Part shown: piece after piece, positions 36,140-43,668 of the stretch
How positions within the stretch are numbered: the first letter of the stretch is position 1
How the letters are laid out: each line of letters starts with the position of its first letter
Source of the DNA: a virus
Strand: one strand, 5' to 3'
IMG/VR virus record: IMGVR_UViG_3300032397_000003
Span: 91,574-155,573 of that record
Length of the DNA stretch: 64,000 nucleotides
Notes under the pieces: generated by a model
Databases searched by the model: none
Seen by the model: the letters and a program-made list of their open reading frames with translations, nothing else
Told to the model about the DNA's origin: nothing
Program-made: the position numbers and the translations under genes

Positions 36140-37125
36140 TTAAACACTCAGATAAAAGATGGTATATTCTACAACCAGTCTATGGAGGTAAGTGGTCTAT
36201 TCCAGATGCTTCTCTTCCTTGGACTAATGATTGTAATATAGCATTAGGGAGATTACTACAAGCTCCTGCAAGTCACTTTTCAAATGAAGATATAGATTTA
36301 ACTGCTGATATCTACTACATGATTATATTTAATGTTGATCATTATGAAAAAGAGTTAGAACTTATAAAAAAATTAAAATCACTAAATAAAAAAGTTATAC
36401 TTACTTTCTCTGCTGATATGAGATTCTTAACTGGGGAGGGATTACTTGGACATCAAGGAATAAATTATACTGATCTATGTGCTGAAGCTGATTTAGTTAT
36501 TTCAGGAGTTCCAGAAAATATAAAATTTTATGGAAGATATCAACATAAAGTTATTTCAATGGGAGTATTCCTAGAGAGACTGAATTTTTCAAATTCAGTT
36601 CTACCAAAAGATATAGATATACTAATGTCAGGTTCTATATTTAGGAATGAACCATCACTATCATTTGCATTAGAACTTATGTGTATTTTAAAAGAAAAAT
36701 ACCCTGATAAGAAAATATCTTATCCTACTAGACATAAATGGCTTCTTCAACCTAGATATCCTCAAATTGATTTTATTGAAGCAGAAGATTATATGTATAA
36801 TACAGGTTTAGTTCCTTTACTACAAAGATCAAAAGTATATATAAATCCTGAGTTAAGACCTAATCCTGGTAGAGCAATGATAGAAGCATTTTATTGTAGA
36901 GTACCTTATATATGTAGTAGCATGAGTTACCCTGCAAAATATATACCAGACTTTACTTATGATAATATGAACTTTGATACTATTATAAATCAATATGAAA
37001 TGTTGATAAATTCAGATTTAACTAAAATAATGAGAACAGCAGAAGAATTAGCAGAAGAAGATTATTTTGACAATGCTATACAGAGAATAATGGATAGATT
37101 ATACCCTGAAGGAGATTCAATTTGA
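36136..37125 (+). CDS. Glycosyltransferase, GT4/GT-B-like
   Basis: 329 residues from ATG at 36136; in-frame ATGs at 36115 and 36097 are inside the previous gene. It contains VILTFSADMRFLTGEG, DILMSGSIFRNEPSL (linker) and SKVYINPELRPNPGRAMIEAFYCRVPYICS, a donor-binding motif with E at the GT4 position. Overlaps the next TTG start. Confidence 0.7.
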   Translation: MIKHSDKRWYILQPVYGGKWSIPDASLPWTNDCNIALGRLLQAPASHFSNEDIDLTADIYYMIIFNVDHYEKELELIKKLKSLNKKVILTFSADMRFLTGEGLLGHQGINYTDLCAEADLVISGVPENIKFYGRYQHKVISMGVFLERLNFSNSVLPKDIDILMSGSIFRNEPSLSFALELMCILKEKYPDKKISYPTRHKWLLQPRYPQIDFIEAEDYMYNTGLVPLLQRSKVYINPELRPNPGRAMIEAFYCRVPYICSSMSYPAKYIPDFTYDNMNFDTIINQYEMLINSDLTKIMRTAEELAEEDYFDNAIQRIMDRLYPEGDSI

Positions 37126-37595
37126 AAATTTTATATCTAAGTCTTTTCCCAGAAACAAATAATTGTAATGAAATAGCTAATTTGGAATATTTTATAGATT
37201 CAACCTATTACTATGGAATATCCGACCTATTTTCCTATCGTTTATTTTCTAATCACGAATCTATGGTAGATACCCTCAGAACTGTTTTCAAGTGTGAAAA
37301 AGACAGTGGAGTTACTTGTCCTGATTTTACGAAAGTGGCTACTGCATATGGAATAGCAACCACTCGAATTATAAACCATACAGACATAGAATATATTATT
37401 AAAAGTGCTTTAGACTACGAAGGTCCAATGTTAATAGAAGTAATGATTGATCATTTTCAACCATTTCATCCTAGAGTAATGACTGAAAAGAAACCAGATG
37501 GAAAACTAGTGTCTAAACCCCTTGAAGACATGTATCCTTTTTTAGATCGTGAATTGTTTAAAAATCAAATGATAGTGGAGCCAGTTAATGAATAA
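37122..37595 (+). CDS. Chimera: glycosyltransferase N-terminus joined to ThDP-enzyme C-terminus
   Basis: 157 residues, TTG start with AAGGAG upstream. Residues 1-58 (KILYLSLFPETNNCNEIANL… to TVFKCE) are nearly the same as the start of the intact gene at 39128. Residues 60-157 (DFTKVATAYGIATTRI, GPMLIEVMIDHFQPFHPRV, KPLEDMYPFLDRELFKNQMI) are the C-terminal end of an acetolactate-synthase-like thiamine diphosphate enzyme of surface-sugar loci. The ThDP-binding GDGS block is absent, so the enzyme activity cannot be complete. The frame is open across the junction near base 37295. Probably a recombination product. Confidence 0.75.
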   Translation: MKILYLSLFPETNNCNEIANLEYFIDSTYYYGISDLFSYRLFSNHESMVDTLRTVFKCEKDSGVTCPDFTKVATAYGIATTRIINHTDIEYIIKSALDYEGPMLIEVMIDHFQPFHPRVMTEKKPDGKLVSKPLEDMYPFLDRELFKNQMIVEPVNE

Positions 37596-38592
37596 AATAA
37601 TACAACAAGATTTACAATACATAATAGAATCACCTATAATTGATTGGAAAAGATTTGCTAATAAAACTATTCTAATTACAGGAGCTAATGGTATGTTAGC
37701 CTCTTATACGGTAGAAACCCTACTTTATTTAAATAATGAAGTATTAAAAGATAATCCTTGTACTGTTATTGCTTTAGTTAGAAATGCAGAAAAAGCTTCA
37801 AAAAAGTTTGGAGAAAATAGAAAAGGATTAGTAAAAATATGTCAAGATGTTTCTAGTCCTTTGTATAATATCCCTAAAGTAAATTTCATTATACATGCTG
37901 CAAGTTTAGCTTCACCAAAATATTATAATGAATCTCCTGTAGATGTACTACTCCCTAATATTATTGGAACTAAAAATACTCTAGCTTTGGCTTATCAGTT
38001 TAATATAGAAGGTTATTTATTTTTTAGTACTGGAGAAATATATAATCATATGGATACTTTGAATATTCGTTCTTGCTATGGGGAGAGTAAACGAATGGGA
38101 GAAGTTCTATGTACTAGTTATCATCACCAATATAAAGTTCCAACAAAGATAGCAAGAATATTTCATACGTATGGTCCAGGAATGGATTTAGAAGGAGGAA
38201 GAGTATTTGAAGACTTTGTGAAGAATATAATAAATAATGAAAATATTGAACTCAAGAGTGATGGTAGTGCTATAAGACAATTCTGTTATATAGCTGATGC
38301 TACTATTGCATTCTTTAAAATCCTACTTGATGGTGAATCAGGACAAGCATATGATGTTGCTAATAATTCACAAAAGATATCTGTAAGAGATTTAGCTGAA
38401 GTTATGGTAAATCTCTACCCAGAAAAAAATCTAAATTATTCTTTTGTTCCTCAAGATAAAGCGTATTTAAAAAGTATGACCAAAGAATATATACCGGATA
38501 TCTATAGTATAAATAAATTAGGTTGGTATCCTAATATAACAATAGAACAAGGATTTAAAAGAACGATAGAAAGTTTTGAAACTAATAATTAA
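37588..38592 (+). CDS. NAD-dependent sugar epimerase/dehydratase
   Basis: 334 residues, extended SDR. NAD-binding TILITGANGMLASY (28-40), HAASLASPKYY, FFSTGEIYNHM, and active-site YGESKRMGEVL (Y-x3-K), IARIFHTYGPGM. Related to UDP-glucuronate decarboxylase/epimerase types found next to ThDP enzymes in bacterial surface-polysaccharide loci, the same order as the ThDP fragment upstream here. It overlaps that fragment by 8 bp. Confidence 0.8.
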   Translation: MNKIIQQDLQYIIESPIIDWKRFANKTILITGANGMLASYTVETLLYLNNEVLKDNPCTVIALVRNAEKASKKFGENRKGLVKICQDVSSPLYNIPKVNFIIHAASLASPKYYNESPVDVLLPNIIGTKNTLALAYQFNIEGYLFFSTGEIYNHMDTLNIRSCYGESKRMGEVLCTSYHHQYKVPTKIARIFHTYGPGMDLEGGRVFEDFVKNIINNENIELKSDGSAIRQFCYIADATIAFFKILLDGESGQAYDVANNSQKISVRDLAEVMVNLYPEKNLNYSFVPQDKAYLKSMTKEYIPDIYSINKLGWYPNITIEQGFKRTIESFETNN

Positions 38593-38614
38593 AGAGGTAT
38601 TATGGAATGAACTT

Positions 38615-38767
38615 ATGATTAAATCCCAAGATGAATTACATGATTTTATAGCACTAACTCAAAAGATGTCTAATGAATATATAGAAGACTTAGGATCACC
38701 AGAACCACATTCTTGGATTGCTTTAGGATTCTGGTCTGATTTTTTTAGTCTATTTAAGGAGAGATAA
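38615..38767 (+). CDS. Small hypothetical protein
   Basis: 50 residues from ATG at 38615; an upstream TTG at 38576 gives 63 residues but lacks a binding site. Helical N-terminus and an aromatic C-terminus (WIALGFWSDFFSLF). Unknown. Confidence 0.45.
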   Translation: MIKSQDELHDFIALTQKMSNEYIEDLGSPEPHSWIALGFWSDFFSLFKER

Positions 38768-38769
38768 AA

Positions 38770-38898
38770 ATGGGAATAAATCCACCCAAACTACCAATAA
38801 AACCTAAACCAATTATTTTAAGTAATAACATAAAATGTAATTATTGTGGTTCTGATATAGAAGTAAACGAAGTTTGTAAAGGGTGTGGAAATAAATGA
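38770..38898 (+). CDS. 42-residue zinc-ribbon protein
   Basis: ATG with AAGGAG upstream. A Pro/Lys-rich start (NPPKLPIKPKP) is followed by a zinc ribbon with CNYC and CKGC (residues 23-39). The stop overlaps the next ATG. Likely a small zinc-binding adaptor; role unknown. Confidence 0.6.
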   Translation: MGINPPKLPIKPKPIILSNNIKCNYCGSDIEVNEVCKGCGNK

Positions 38899-39125
38899 TA
38901 CACCTAATTACTCCATTCAGTCGTCCAGAAAATTTACAATTTTATCTTGATAATCTAAAGGATAAGAATGTTATTTGGCATCCTATTTTTCAAGGGGGCG
39001 TACCAGAAGAATTAGAGGCATTTGATTGGGTAAGAGCTTCTAATGTATTTGAAGTCCCTGAAGGAATATTTCCTAATATTTATAAGTGCAATACATTTAT
39101 TACGCCATTTAATAAAGGAGTTTAA
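38895..39125 (+). CDS. Truncated glycosyltransferase-like protein
   Basis: 76 residues. IHLITPFSRPENLQFYLDNL, VIWHPIF and KCNTFI align with the first third of the 217-residue protein at 35486 (IHLISAFYRKHLV, IEWYPV, KLNDFI). The gene ends right there with TPFNKGV and a stop, lacking the catalytic acidic motif. It is followed 2 nt later by the intact gene whose 5' end is duplicated at 37122, so this looks like a second recombination end point. Confidence 0.6.
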   Translation: MIHLITPFSRPENLQFYLDNLKDKNVIWHPIFQGGVPEELEAFDWVRASNVFEVPEGIFPNIYKCNTFITPFNKGV

Positions 39126-39127
39126 AT

Positions 39128-39883
39128 TTGAAAATATTATATTTAAGTCTTTTTCCTGAAACAAATAGCTGTAATGAAATAGCAAATTTAGAATACTTTA
39201 GAAATTCTGCTGAATACTATGGAATATCAGATTTATTTTCTTATAGATTATTTTCTAATCATGACTGCATGGTTAATACTTTAAGAACCGTTTTTGATTG
39301 TGAAGATTATAAACAAGAGAAACTATTTGATTTTGAAAAATACCCTATACAAGTTGAGAGATTATTCTTTGATACTGTATATAGAGACACTATGAATGAG
39401 AAAAGAGCACATGAAATAGCCTGGTCTAAACAAAGAATATTTGCTTATACTACTTTCAAACATGTATTAGATAGATTTGATTATATATTTTATAATGATG
39501 CAGATATTAAAATAGATGCTAAAGATATACATGAATTATGTAAAGTACTAGAAGTTAGAAATTTTGATGAAACAATATATCCGAGTTTTATAAATATACC
39601 TTATGTTATAAAACTTAAAAAACAAATTGTATCTGATAGCTTTGGATCATTTATTATACCAACTAAAGTGATAGAAGATGTTGCCCATGTAGAAAAAAGT
39701 CTATATGAAATATATGAACAAGATGGAAAGTTTTATAGGAAAAATGCTCCTGATTGGATATTAAGACAGCAACTTATCAGAGAAGGGTATAAGGAAATAA
39801 GAGGGGAAAGTTGTAATACAAAGCATTATATAAATGATAATAAGTATTATGAATTTGATGCAGGTAAATTAACATTTAATTAA
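39128..39883 (+). CDS. Putative glycosyltransferase (GT-A type) with DxD
   Basis: 251 residues, TTG start with AAAGGAG upstream. KILYLSLFPETNSCNEIANL at the start; IFYNDADIKIDAKDIHELC holds a DxD metal site (about 120-135); SFINIPYVIK and a C-terminal APDWILRQQLIREGYKEI follow. Its first 58 codons are duplicated with about 78% DNA identity at 37122. Last gene before the late-type small protein. Confidence 0.6.
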   Translation: MKILYLSLFPETNSCNEIANLEYFRNSAEYYGISDLFSYRLFSNHDCMVNTLRTVFDCEDYKQEKLFDFEKYPIQVERLFFDTVYRDTMNEKRAHEIAWSKQRIFAYTTFKHVLDRFDYIFYNDADIKIDAKDIHELCKVLEVRNFDETIYPSFINIPYVIKLKKQIVSDSFGSFIIPTKVIEDVAHVEKSLYEIYEQDGKFYRKNAPDWILRQQLIREGYKEIRGESCNTKHYINDNKYYEFDAGKLTFN

Positions 39884-39903
39884 AATTATCTCAGAAATTG
39901 TTT

Positions 39904-39920
39904 TTACTAATAATAAAATG
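39904..39920 (+). promoter_or_regulatory. Class C (late-type) promoter for the small structural-like gene
   Basis: TTACTAATAATAAAATG, 62 nt before the ATG at 39983. A hairpin AATTGTTT / AAACAATT (39940-39960) lies in the leader. This separates the next gene from the glycan operon's own transcription. Confidence 0.6.
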
Positions 39921-39982
39921 ATATAGGACTTAGGTTCTTAATTGTTTAATAAAAACAATTTTATCAGAAGAGGTAATTTATT

Positions 39983-40264
39983 ATGGCTCAGAGTTGGAAA
40001 AAACTAAAAACCGTCACCGCAACAGTTTCAGCGGCAGATGACTCAGCAGCAAAAAAGTTTATATTCATTGGAACAGGTGTTCCTGCAACCGCAACAGGTT
40101 CTTTTGCTTATGTATTAGGAGTAACTAGATCAGGAGTTGATTTTACAAACAAAGCAAAACATGCTTACAGTACTGTATCAGGGGCAGTTGTTATTCAAGA
40201 TAACGCATCTGATTATGTATTAACAAGTGGTGACATCGTTACTATTATAGGTACTTATATTTAG
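39983..40264 (+). CDS. Small Ser/Thr/Ala-rich protein, candidate virion surface or decoration protein
   Basis: 93 residues, Ala/Ser/Thr/Val-rich (TVTATVSAADDSAAKK, GVPATATGSFAYVLGVTRSG, ending SGDIVTIIGTYI), beta-strand pattern, no signal peptide. Codons are G+C-richer than neighbours, like the capsid gene, which suggests high expression. It has its own late-type promoter and SD (AGAGG) although it sits inside the glycosyltransferase cluster. A head or tail decoration protein, possibly glycosylated by its neighbours, is a reasonable inference. Confidence 0.65.
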   Translation: MAQSWKKLKTVTATVSAADDSAAKKFIFIGTGVPATATGSFAYVLGVTRSGVDFTNKAKHAYSTVSGAVVIQDNASDYVLTSGDIVTIIGTYI

Positions 40265-40278
40265 TATCTAATTTTTAA

Positions 40279-40302
40279 ACTCCTCTTGAAATACAGAGGA
40301 GT
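40279..40302 (+). other. RNA hairpin after the small structural-like gene
   Basis: 8-bp perfect stem ACTCCTCT / AGAGGAGT with an 8-nt loop, without a downstream U run. More likely an mRNA 3'-end stabiliser or attenuator than a full terminator. Confidence 0.45.
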
Positions 40303-40324
40303 AAAAAATTCAAGGAGAACTCTT

Positions 40325-41599
40325 TTGAAATCCCAACAAAAAGTTTTAATCTGTGGAGATTCATTTAAAAATATATCAGGTCTTTCTTACGTGTCTTTAA
40401 GTTTAGCTAAATTCTTTATTCAAAAGAATTATGAAGTAGCCTATTGTATTCTTTCTGGAGCAGATTGTACTAGTAAGGATTTAATAAATAAAGGACATTT
40501 CTTTTATGAGAATCTTATAGATTTAAAGGTATATAATTGTCAAAATAAAAAAGATGGATCATTACAACTATTTAATAACTGTATCAAAGACCATAAACCT
40601 ACTATAGTTCTATCTGTACATGATCTATGGCAATTTGAAAATATATATGTATCCGCCTATAGAGACACCTATACCTGGATTTCCTACTGCCCTATAGAAA
40701 GTGCTTATTATTCTGAATATATAGTTAATCCTACAAAGACAGATAATAATATTAGAAAATCGTTGAGTGCATTGTGTGAGAATATGGATTATGCTATTGC
40801 TTATAATAATGTTGGTAAATCTCAATTAGCTAAATTTAAATCTAGTGTTACTGACAGTCTACCTAATGGATTAGATGATTTTTATTTTGATGAAAGTGAA
40901 ATAGATAGACAAGTAATGTTTAAAGGGGTAGCTAAAGAAGATGATTTTATATTTATGTCTACTGGTCATAACTTTAATCGTAAAGGATTAGATTATGTAG
41001 TAGATGCTTTCTATAAGTTTTTAAAAGCTAATAGTATGAATAAAAAATATAAACTATATCTACACGGTTATCTTGATACTATTGATGCAGGTACAGATAT
41101 TAAATCTATGATATATGAAATGGGAATATCTGATTATGTTATAATGTCACAGGATAATACAAAGACTCCTAAACGAGAACTGTATAAGAGATATAGATGT
41201 TGTGATGCTTATATTGGATTACCTCTAGCAGAAGGATTTGGATATGGATTCTTTGAAGCCATGCAAAGTGGTCTTCCTATTATATATCATAATGTTGGTG
41301 GTATACAACAATATCTAAAATCAAGTGTCAGTTATCCTATAGATAGCGTTGCTACTATGAGACCTAATAATTATTTTTGTGAATGGAAGATTCCTGGTGT
41401 AGATCAGGCTGTTCAAGCTATGATCAAAGTATCTCAATTTTCAAAAGAAGAACTGGAAGATATCAAAGTAAATAATATGAAACAAAGTAAAAAGTATTTA
41501 TGGAGTGAAGTTTATAAACAACTTGAAGTTATAATAGATTTTGATACAGTAGGAAAAACAGGAATATTTAATAAACTAAATATTAAAAGAATGGCATAA
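40325..41599 (+). CDS. Glycosyltransferase, GT4 family
   Basis: 424 residues from TTG at 40325 with CAAGGAGAAC upstream; the frame continues back to 40286 through the hairpin but that start has no binding site. GT-B: KVLICGDSFKNISGLSYVSLSLAKFF, FMSTGHNFNRKGLDYVVDAF and GLPLAEGFGYGFFEAMQSGLPIIYHNVGG (E-x7-E). Last gene of the glycan cluster. Confidence 0.85.
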   Translation: MKSQQKVLICGDSFKNISGLSYVSLSLAKFFIQKNYEVAYCILSGADCTSKDLINKGHFFYENLIDLKVYNCQNKKDGSLQLFNNCIKDHKPTIVLSVHDLWQFENIYVSAYRDTYTWISYCPIESAYYSEYIVNPTKTDNNIRKSLSALCENMDYAIAYNNVGKSQLAKFKSSVTDSLPNGLDDFYFDESEIDRQVMFKGVAKEDDFIFMSTGHNFNRKGLDYVVDAFYKFLKANSMNKKYKLYLHGYLDTIDAGTDIKSMIYEMGISDYVIMSQDNTKTPKRELYKRYRCCDAYIGLPLAEGFGYGFFEAMQSGLPIIYHNVGGIQQYLKSSVSYPIDSVATMRPNNYFCEWKIPGVDQAVQAMIKVSQFSKEELEDIKVNNMKQSKKYLWSEVYKQLEVIIDFDTVGKTGIFNKLNIKRMA

Positions 41600-41608
41600 T
41601 TTTTAAAT

Positions 41609-41646
41609 AAAAAGTTTAATTTTACCCACTATTTCTATATATTATA
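41609..41646 (+). promoter_or_regulatory. Class B (middle-type) promoter, copy 5
   Basis: AAAAAGTTTAA at 41609-41619, a 13-nt gap, TTCTATATATTATA at 41633-41646, starting the run of small genes from 41681. Confidence 0.75.
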
Positions 41647-41680
41647 GGTATAAGAAAAATTTCATTAAGGAGAAAGACTT

Positions 41681-42013
41681 ATGATGAAACAAGTAATGAC
41701 AAAAGAACATAGACAATTTTTAGAGAATTGTAGATCAAGAGAAACTTATCTAAAATATGTTCGAGCAAGGGTTAGGAATGCCTTTGACTTTAACGAAGAG
41801 GAATTACAAACATATCATAAAGCATATACTAAACTTGCTGATAGTGTTGAAAGTTTTAATGGATCACAATTTAAACATCACATTATGACTATTATGAATT
41901 CTGTCTCATCTTATGATGAGAGATATTTTAATTACAAGAAAGCAATTGAAGAAGCTTCTGAATTATATAATAAAGTTAATGTATTACATAAATCAAAACT
42001 AATTAAACTTTAA
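41681..42013 (+). CDS. Small helical hypothetical protein
   Basis: 110 residues, SD AAGGAGAAAG, starts ATGATG. Basic, helical (KEHRQFLENCRSRETYLKYVRARVRNAF), with a second helical half. No family recognised. Confidence 0.65.
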   Translation: MMKQVMTKEHRQFLENCRSRETYLKYVRARVRNAFDFNEEELQTYHKAYTKLADSVESFNGSQFKHHIMTIMNSVSSYDERYFNYKKAIEEASELYNKVNVLHKSKLIKL

Positions 42014-42023
42014 GGGGGAAGGA

Positions 42024-42224
42024 GTGAAAGAAATACATAACTTATCTGATGCAGTTAAATATTATGCTTTTAATTTTTTATGTGAACACCTAAATAATAA
42101 AATTAAAGAAGTAGAGTTTGATAAACTTGGAGATGCTTGGGATAAAGTAGTTTCCTATAATGCAACTATAACATTTGAGCAGTATATAAATTCTTGGAAA
42201 AGTAGGGGGTATAGAATTGTATGA
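42024..42224 (+). CDS. Small hypothetical protein (GTG start)
   Basis: 66 residues from GTG with GGGGGAAGGA upstream. Helical, mixed charge, no motif. The stop overlaps the next ATG. Confidence 0.55.
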   Translation: MKEIHNLSDAVKYYAFNFLCEHLNNKIKEVEFDKLGDAWDKVVSYNATITFEQYINSWKSRGYRIV

Positions 42225-42370
42225 AACTAATAGCATTGATTATATTTTCAATTATACTTTTTGTTGTATTATGTATAATAGCTAAAGCATCAAGTAACAA
42301 TAGAGATAGATATAACTTTTTATGGGAAGGATTTGAAAAAGATGTTAAGGAGAAAAAAGATGTTCAGTAG
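42221..42370 (+). CDS. 49-residue membrane protein
   Basis: ATG overlaps the previous stop (ATGA). Transmembrane helix at residues 3-21 (LIALIIFSIILFVVLCIIA), then a charged cytoplasmic or periplasmic tail ending KEKKDVQ. Its 3' end overlaps the next small membrane gene in another frame, an arrangement seen for spanin pairs, though no lipobox supports that. Confidence 0.5.
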   Translation: MKLIALIIFSIILFVVLCIIAKASSNNRDRYNFLWEGFEKDVKEKKDVQ

Positions 42371-42497
42371 AACGTTTATCACAATAATTTTATGCTGTCA
42401 TATAATAGATATCCCTAAAACTGTCTCCGTATCAAATCAAGGGATAGTTTTATTTGTTTATATACTAGCAATTATTTTATTATGGGGGTTACAATGA
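42360..42497 (+). CDS. 45-residue membrane protein
   Basis: Starts within the preceding gene (TTAAGGAG lies about 10 nt upstream). Two hydrophobic stretches (about 5-17 and 28-44) around a polar PKTVSVSNQG turn. The stop overlaps the next start. Unknown, perhaps part of a small envelope module with 42221 and 42494. Confidence 0.45.
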   Translation: MFSRTFITIILCCHIIDIPKTVSVSNQGIVLFVYILAIILLWGLQ

Positions 42498-42844
42498 AAA
42501 AATATACTATACTTTTAATTCTAATATTTATACTACCAACTTTCTCCTATACTCAGAATTATTTTACAAAAGATGGGGAGCAGATATTTATTATTCAAGC
42601 AGATCAATTTAAAGTGTTTCATATACCTCTTAAAGGTAAGAGTACTCAGTATCTTTTTAAACTTACAGGGGAATCTATTTTTAGTATTCAAATTATAGAA
42701 CCCTCGGGAAATAAATGGGATATACATGTTTCAGATAACAATGAAATAATGGTGTGGGAAAATATAATGGACGAAGGGATTTATGAAATAAGGGTATTTA
42801 CGATTACTAAGAATAAAGTTACGTTCATCTGGGGAGAATACTAA
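42494..42844 (+). CDS. Secreted protein, unknown
   Basis: 116 residues from ATG at 42494, with GGGGG 6 nt upstream and overlapping the previous stop; an ATG at 42482 is possible. Signal peptide: KK then hydrophobic 5-18, cleavage near TFSYTQ. The mature part is beta-rich (FKVFHIPLKGKSTQYLFKL, YEIRVFTITKNKVTFIWGEY), like a small Ig or pre-peptidase C-terminal type domain. Periplasmic role unknown. Confidence 0.65.
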   Translation: MKKYTILLILIFILPTFSYTQNYFTKDGEQIFIIQADQFKVFHIPLKGKSTQYLFKLTGESIFSIQIIEPSGNKWDIHVSDNNEIMVWENIMDEGIYEIRVFTITKNKVTFIWGEY

Positions 42845-42864
42845 TATTAAAAGAAGAGGTGCAA

Positions 42865-43056
42865 ATGAATAATAGAAAATTATTAACAAGACAAGATATA
42901 GTTAAATTATGGCAGTCTCAGCCACAGGAATATCTTAACTCTTATTGTTGTCCTTATTGTAGAGATATTCTACATGGGATAGAAGATAAGTTGGTATGTA
43001 AAAATCATATGTGTAAAGGGACTTCTATAAAACATGAAGTCAGTTCTTCAAAATAA
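42865..43056 (+). CDS. Zinc-ribbon protein
   Basis: 63 residues from ATG at 42865, whose SD is a perfect GAGGTG; an in-frame GTG at 42859 lies inside that SD. A helical start, then SYCCPYCRDIL and LVCKNHMCKGT, a probable four-Cys zinc site. Unknown function. Confidence 0.6.
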   Translation: MNNRKLLTRQDIVKLWQSQPQEYLNSYCCPYCRDILHGIEDKLVCKNHMCKGTSIKHEVSSSK

Positions 43057-43060
43057 AATA

Positions 43061-43073
43061 AACTAATAAATAG
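43061..43073 (+). promoter_or_regulatory. Class C (late-type) motif
   Basis: AACTAATAAATAG, about 20 nt upstream of ATG 43094 on the + strand. Confidence 0.5.
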
Positions 43074-43093
43074 TAAAAATAAGGATGTCTATA

Positions 43094-43507
43094 ATGAGTA
43101 AAGTTATGTTCAAGAAATTTGTAGTAAAATTCTTTGGTCTTACAGATATAAGTGATATGATTCTTCAAGGAAAGAAAACTCAAAAGGAACTTGATGAAAG
43201 ATATTGGAAAGAAAGATTAGCTGATCTGAGGTTATCTCTTAATAGAGAACATCAGTTAGAACTGTCTGAAAAAGATGCTCAGATATCCATGCTTGAAGAT
43301 TCTGTTAGAGGGTATAAAGCAAGAGAGAAAGAGTTAGATAGCAGGGAACATAAAATGAAATTACAAGTCAAAGATAACTCATTTGTTGTTACTAAAATAT
43401 CTAGTGCTGTTGATGATCTTAGTATGACAATAAGTTCTTTTGTTGGAACTATGAGAGGAATAAAATCTGAAGCAGACGAACATAAACTAAGAATTGAAAA
43501 AAAATGA
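43094..43507 (+). CDS. Coiled-coil protein
   Basis: 137 residues from ATG at 43094 (AAGG is spaced correctly for it; ATG 43085 lies against the site). Long Glu/Lys/Leu heptad-like stretch (about 30-95: ERYWKERLADLRLSL, LELSEKDAQISMLEDSV), then a helical tail. A late-type motif upstream suggests a structural or assembly role, but no family is recognised. Confidence 0.6.
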   Translation: MSKVMFKKFVVKFFGLTDISDMILQGKKTQKELDERYWKERLADLRLSLNREHQLELSEKDAQISMLEDSVRGYKAREKELDSREHKMKLQVKDNSFVVTKISSAVDDLSMTISSFVGTMRGIKSEADEHKLRIEKK

Positions 43508-43668
43508 AATATAGAAAATGCAGTAAATGTAATAGAATCATAGAAGGAACTATAACAAAATATTTTTTAAACAGAATTAAATACAATTGTATATGTGGTC
43601 GTAATTGTATAGTAGATGAGGGAAACAATGGTTTTACAAAACAGTTTGAAGAGTTATTCAATAAGTGA
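43504..43668 (+). CDS. Small zinc-ribbon protein
   Basis: 54 residues, ATG overlapping the previous stop. Two Cys pairs: RKCSKCNR near the start and NCICGRNC at about 28-35. Ends KQFEELFNK. First of two adjacent Cys-rich mini-proteins. Confidence 0.55.
   Translation: MKYRKCSKCNRIIEGTITKYFLNRIKYNCICGRNCIVDEGNNGFTKQFEELFNK

Noticed and set aside
39940-39960. Hairpin AATTGTTT/AAACAATT as terminator of the glycan operon
   Set aside because: Weak, A/T-only stem without a clear U run at the right distance; described only as a leader feature.
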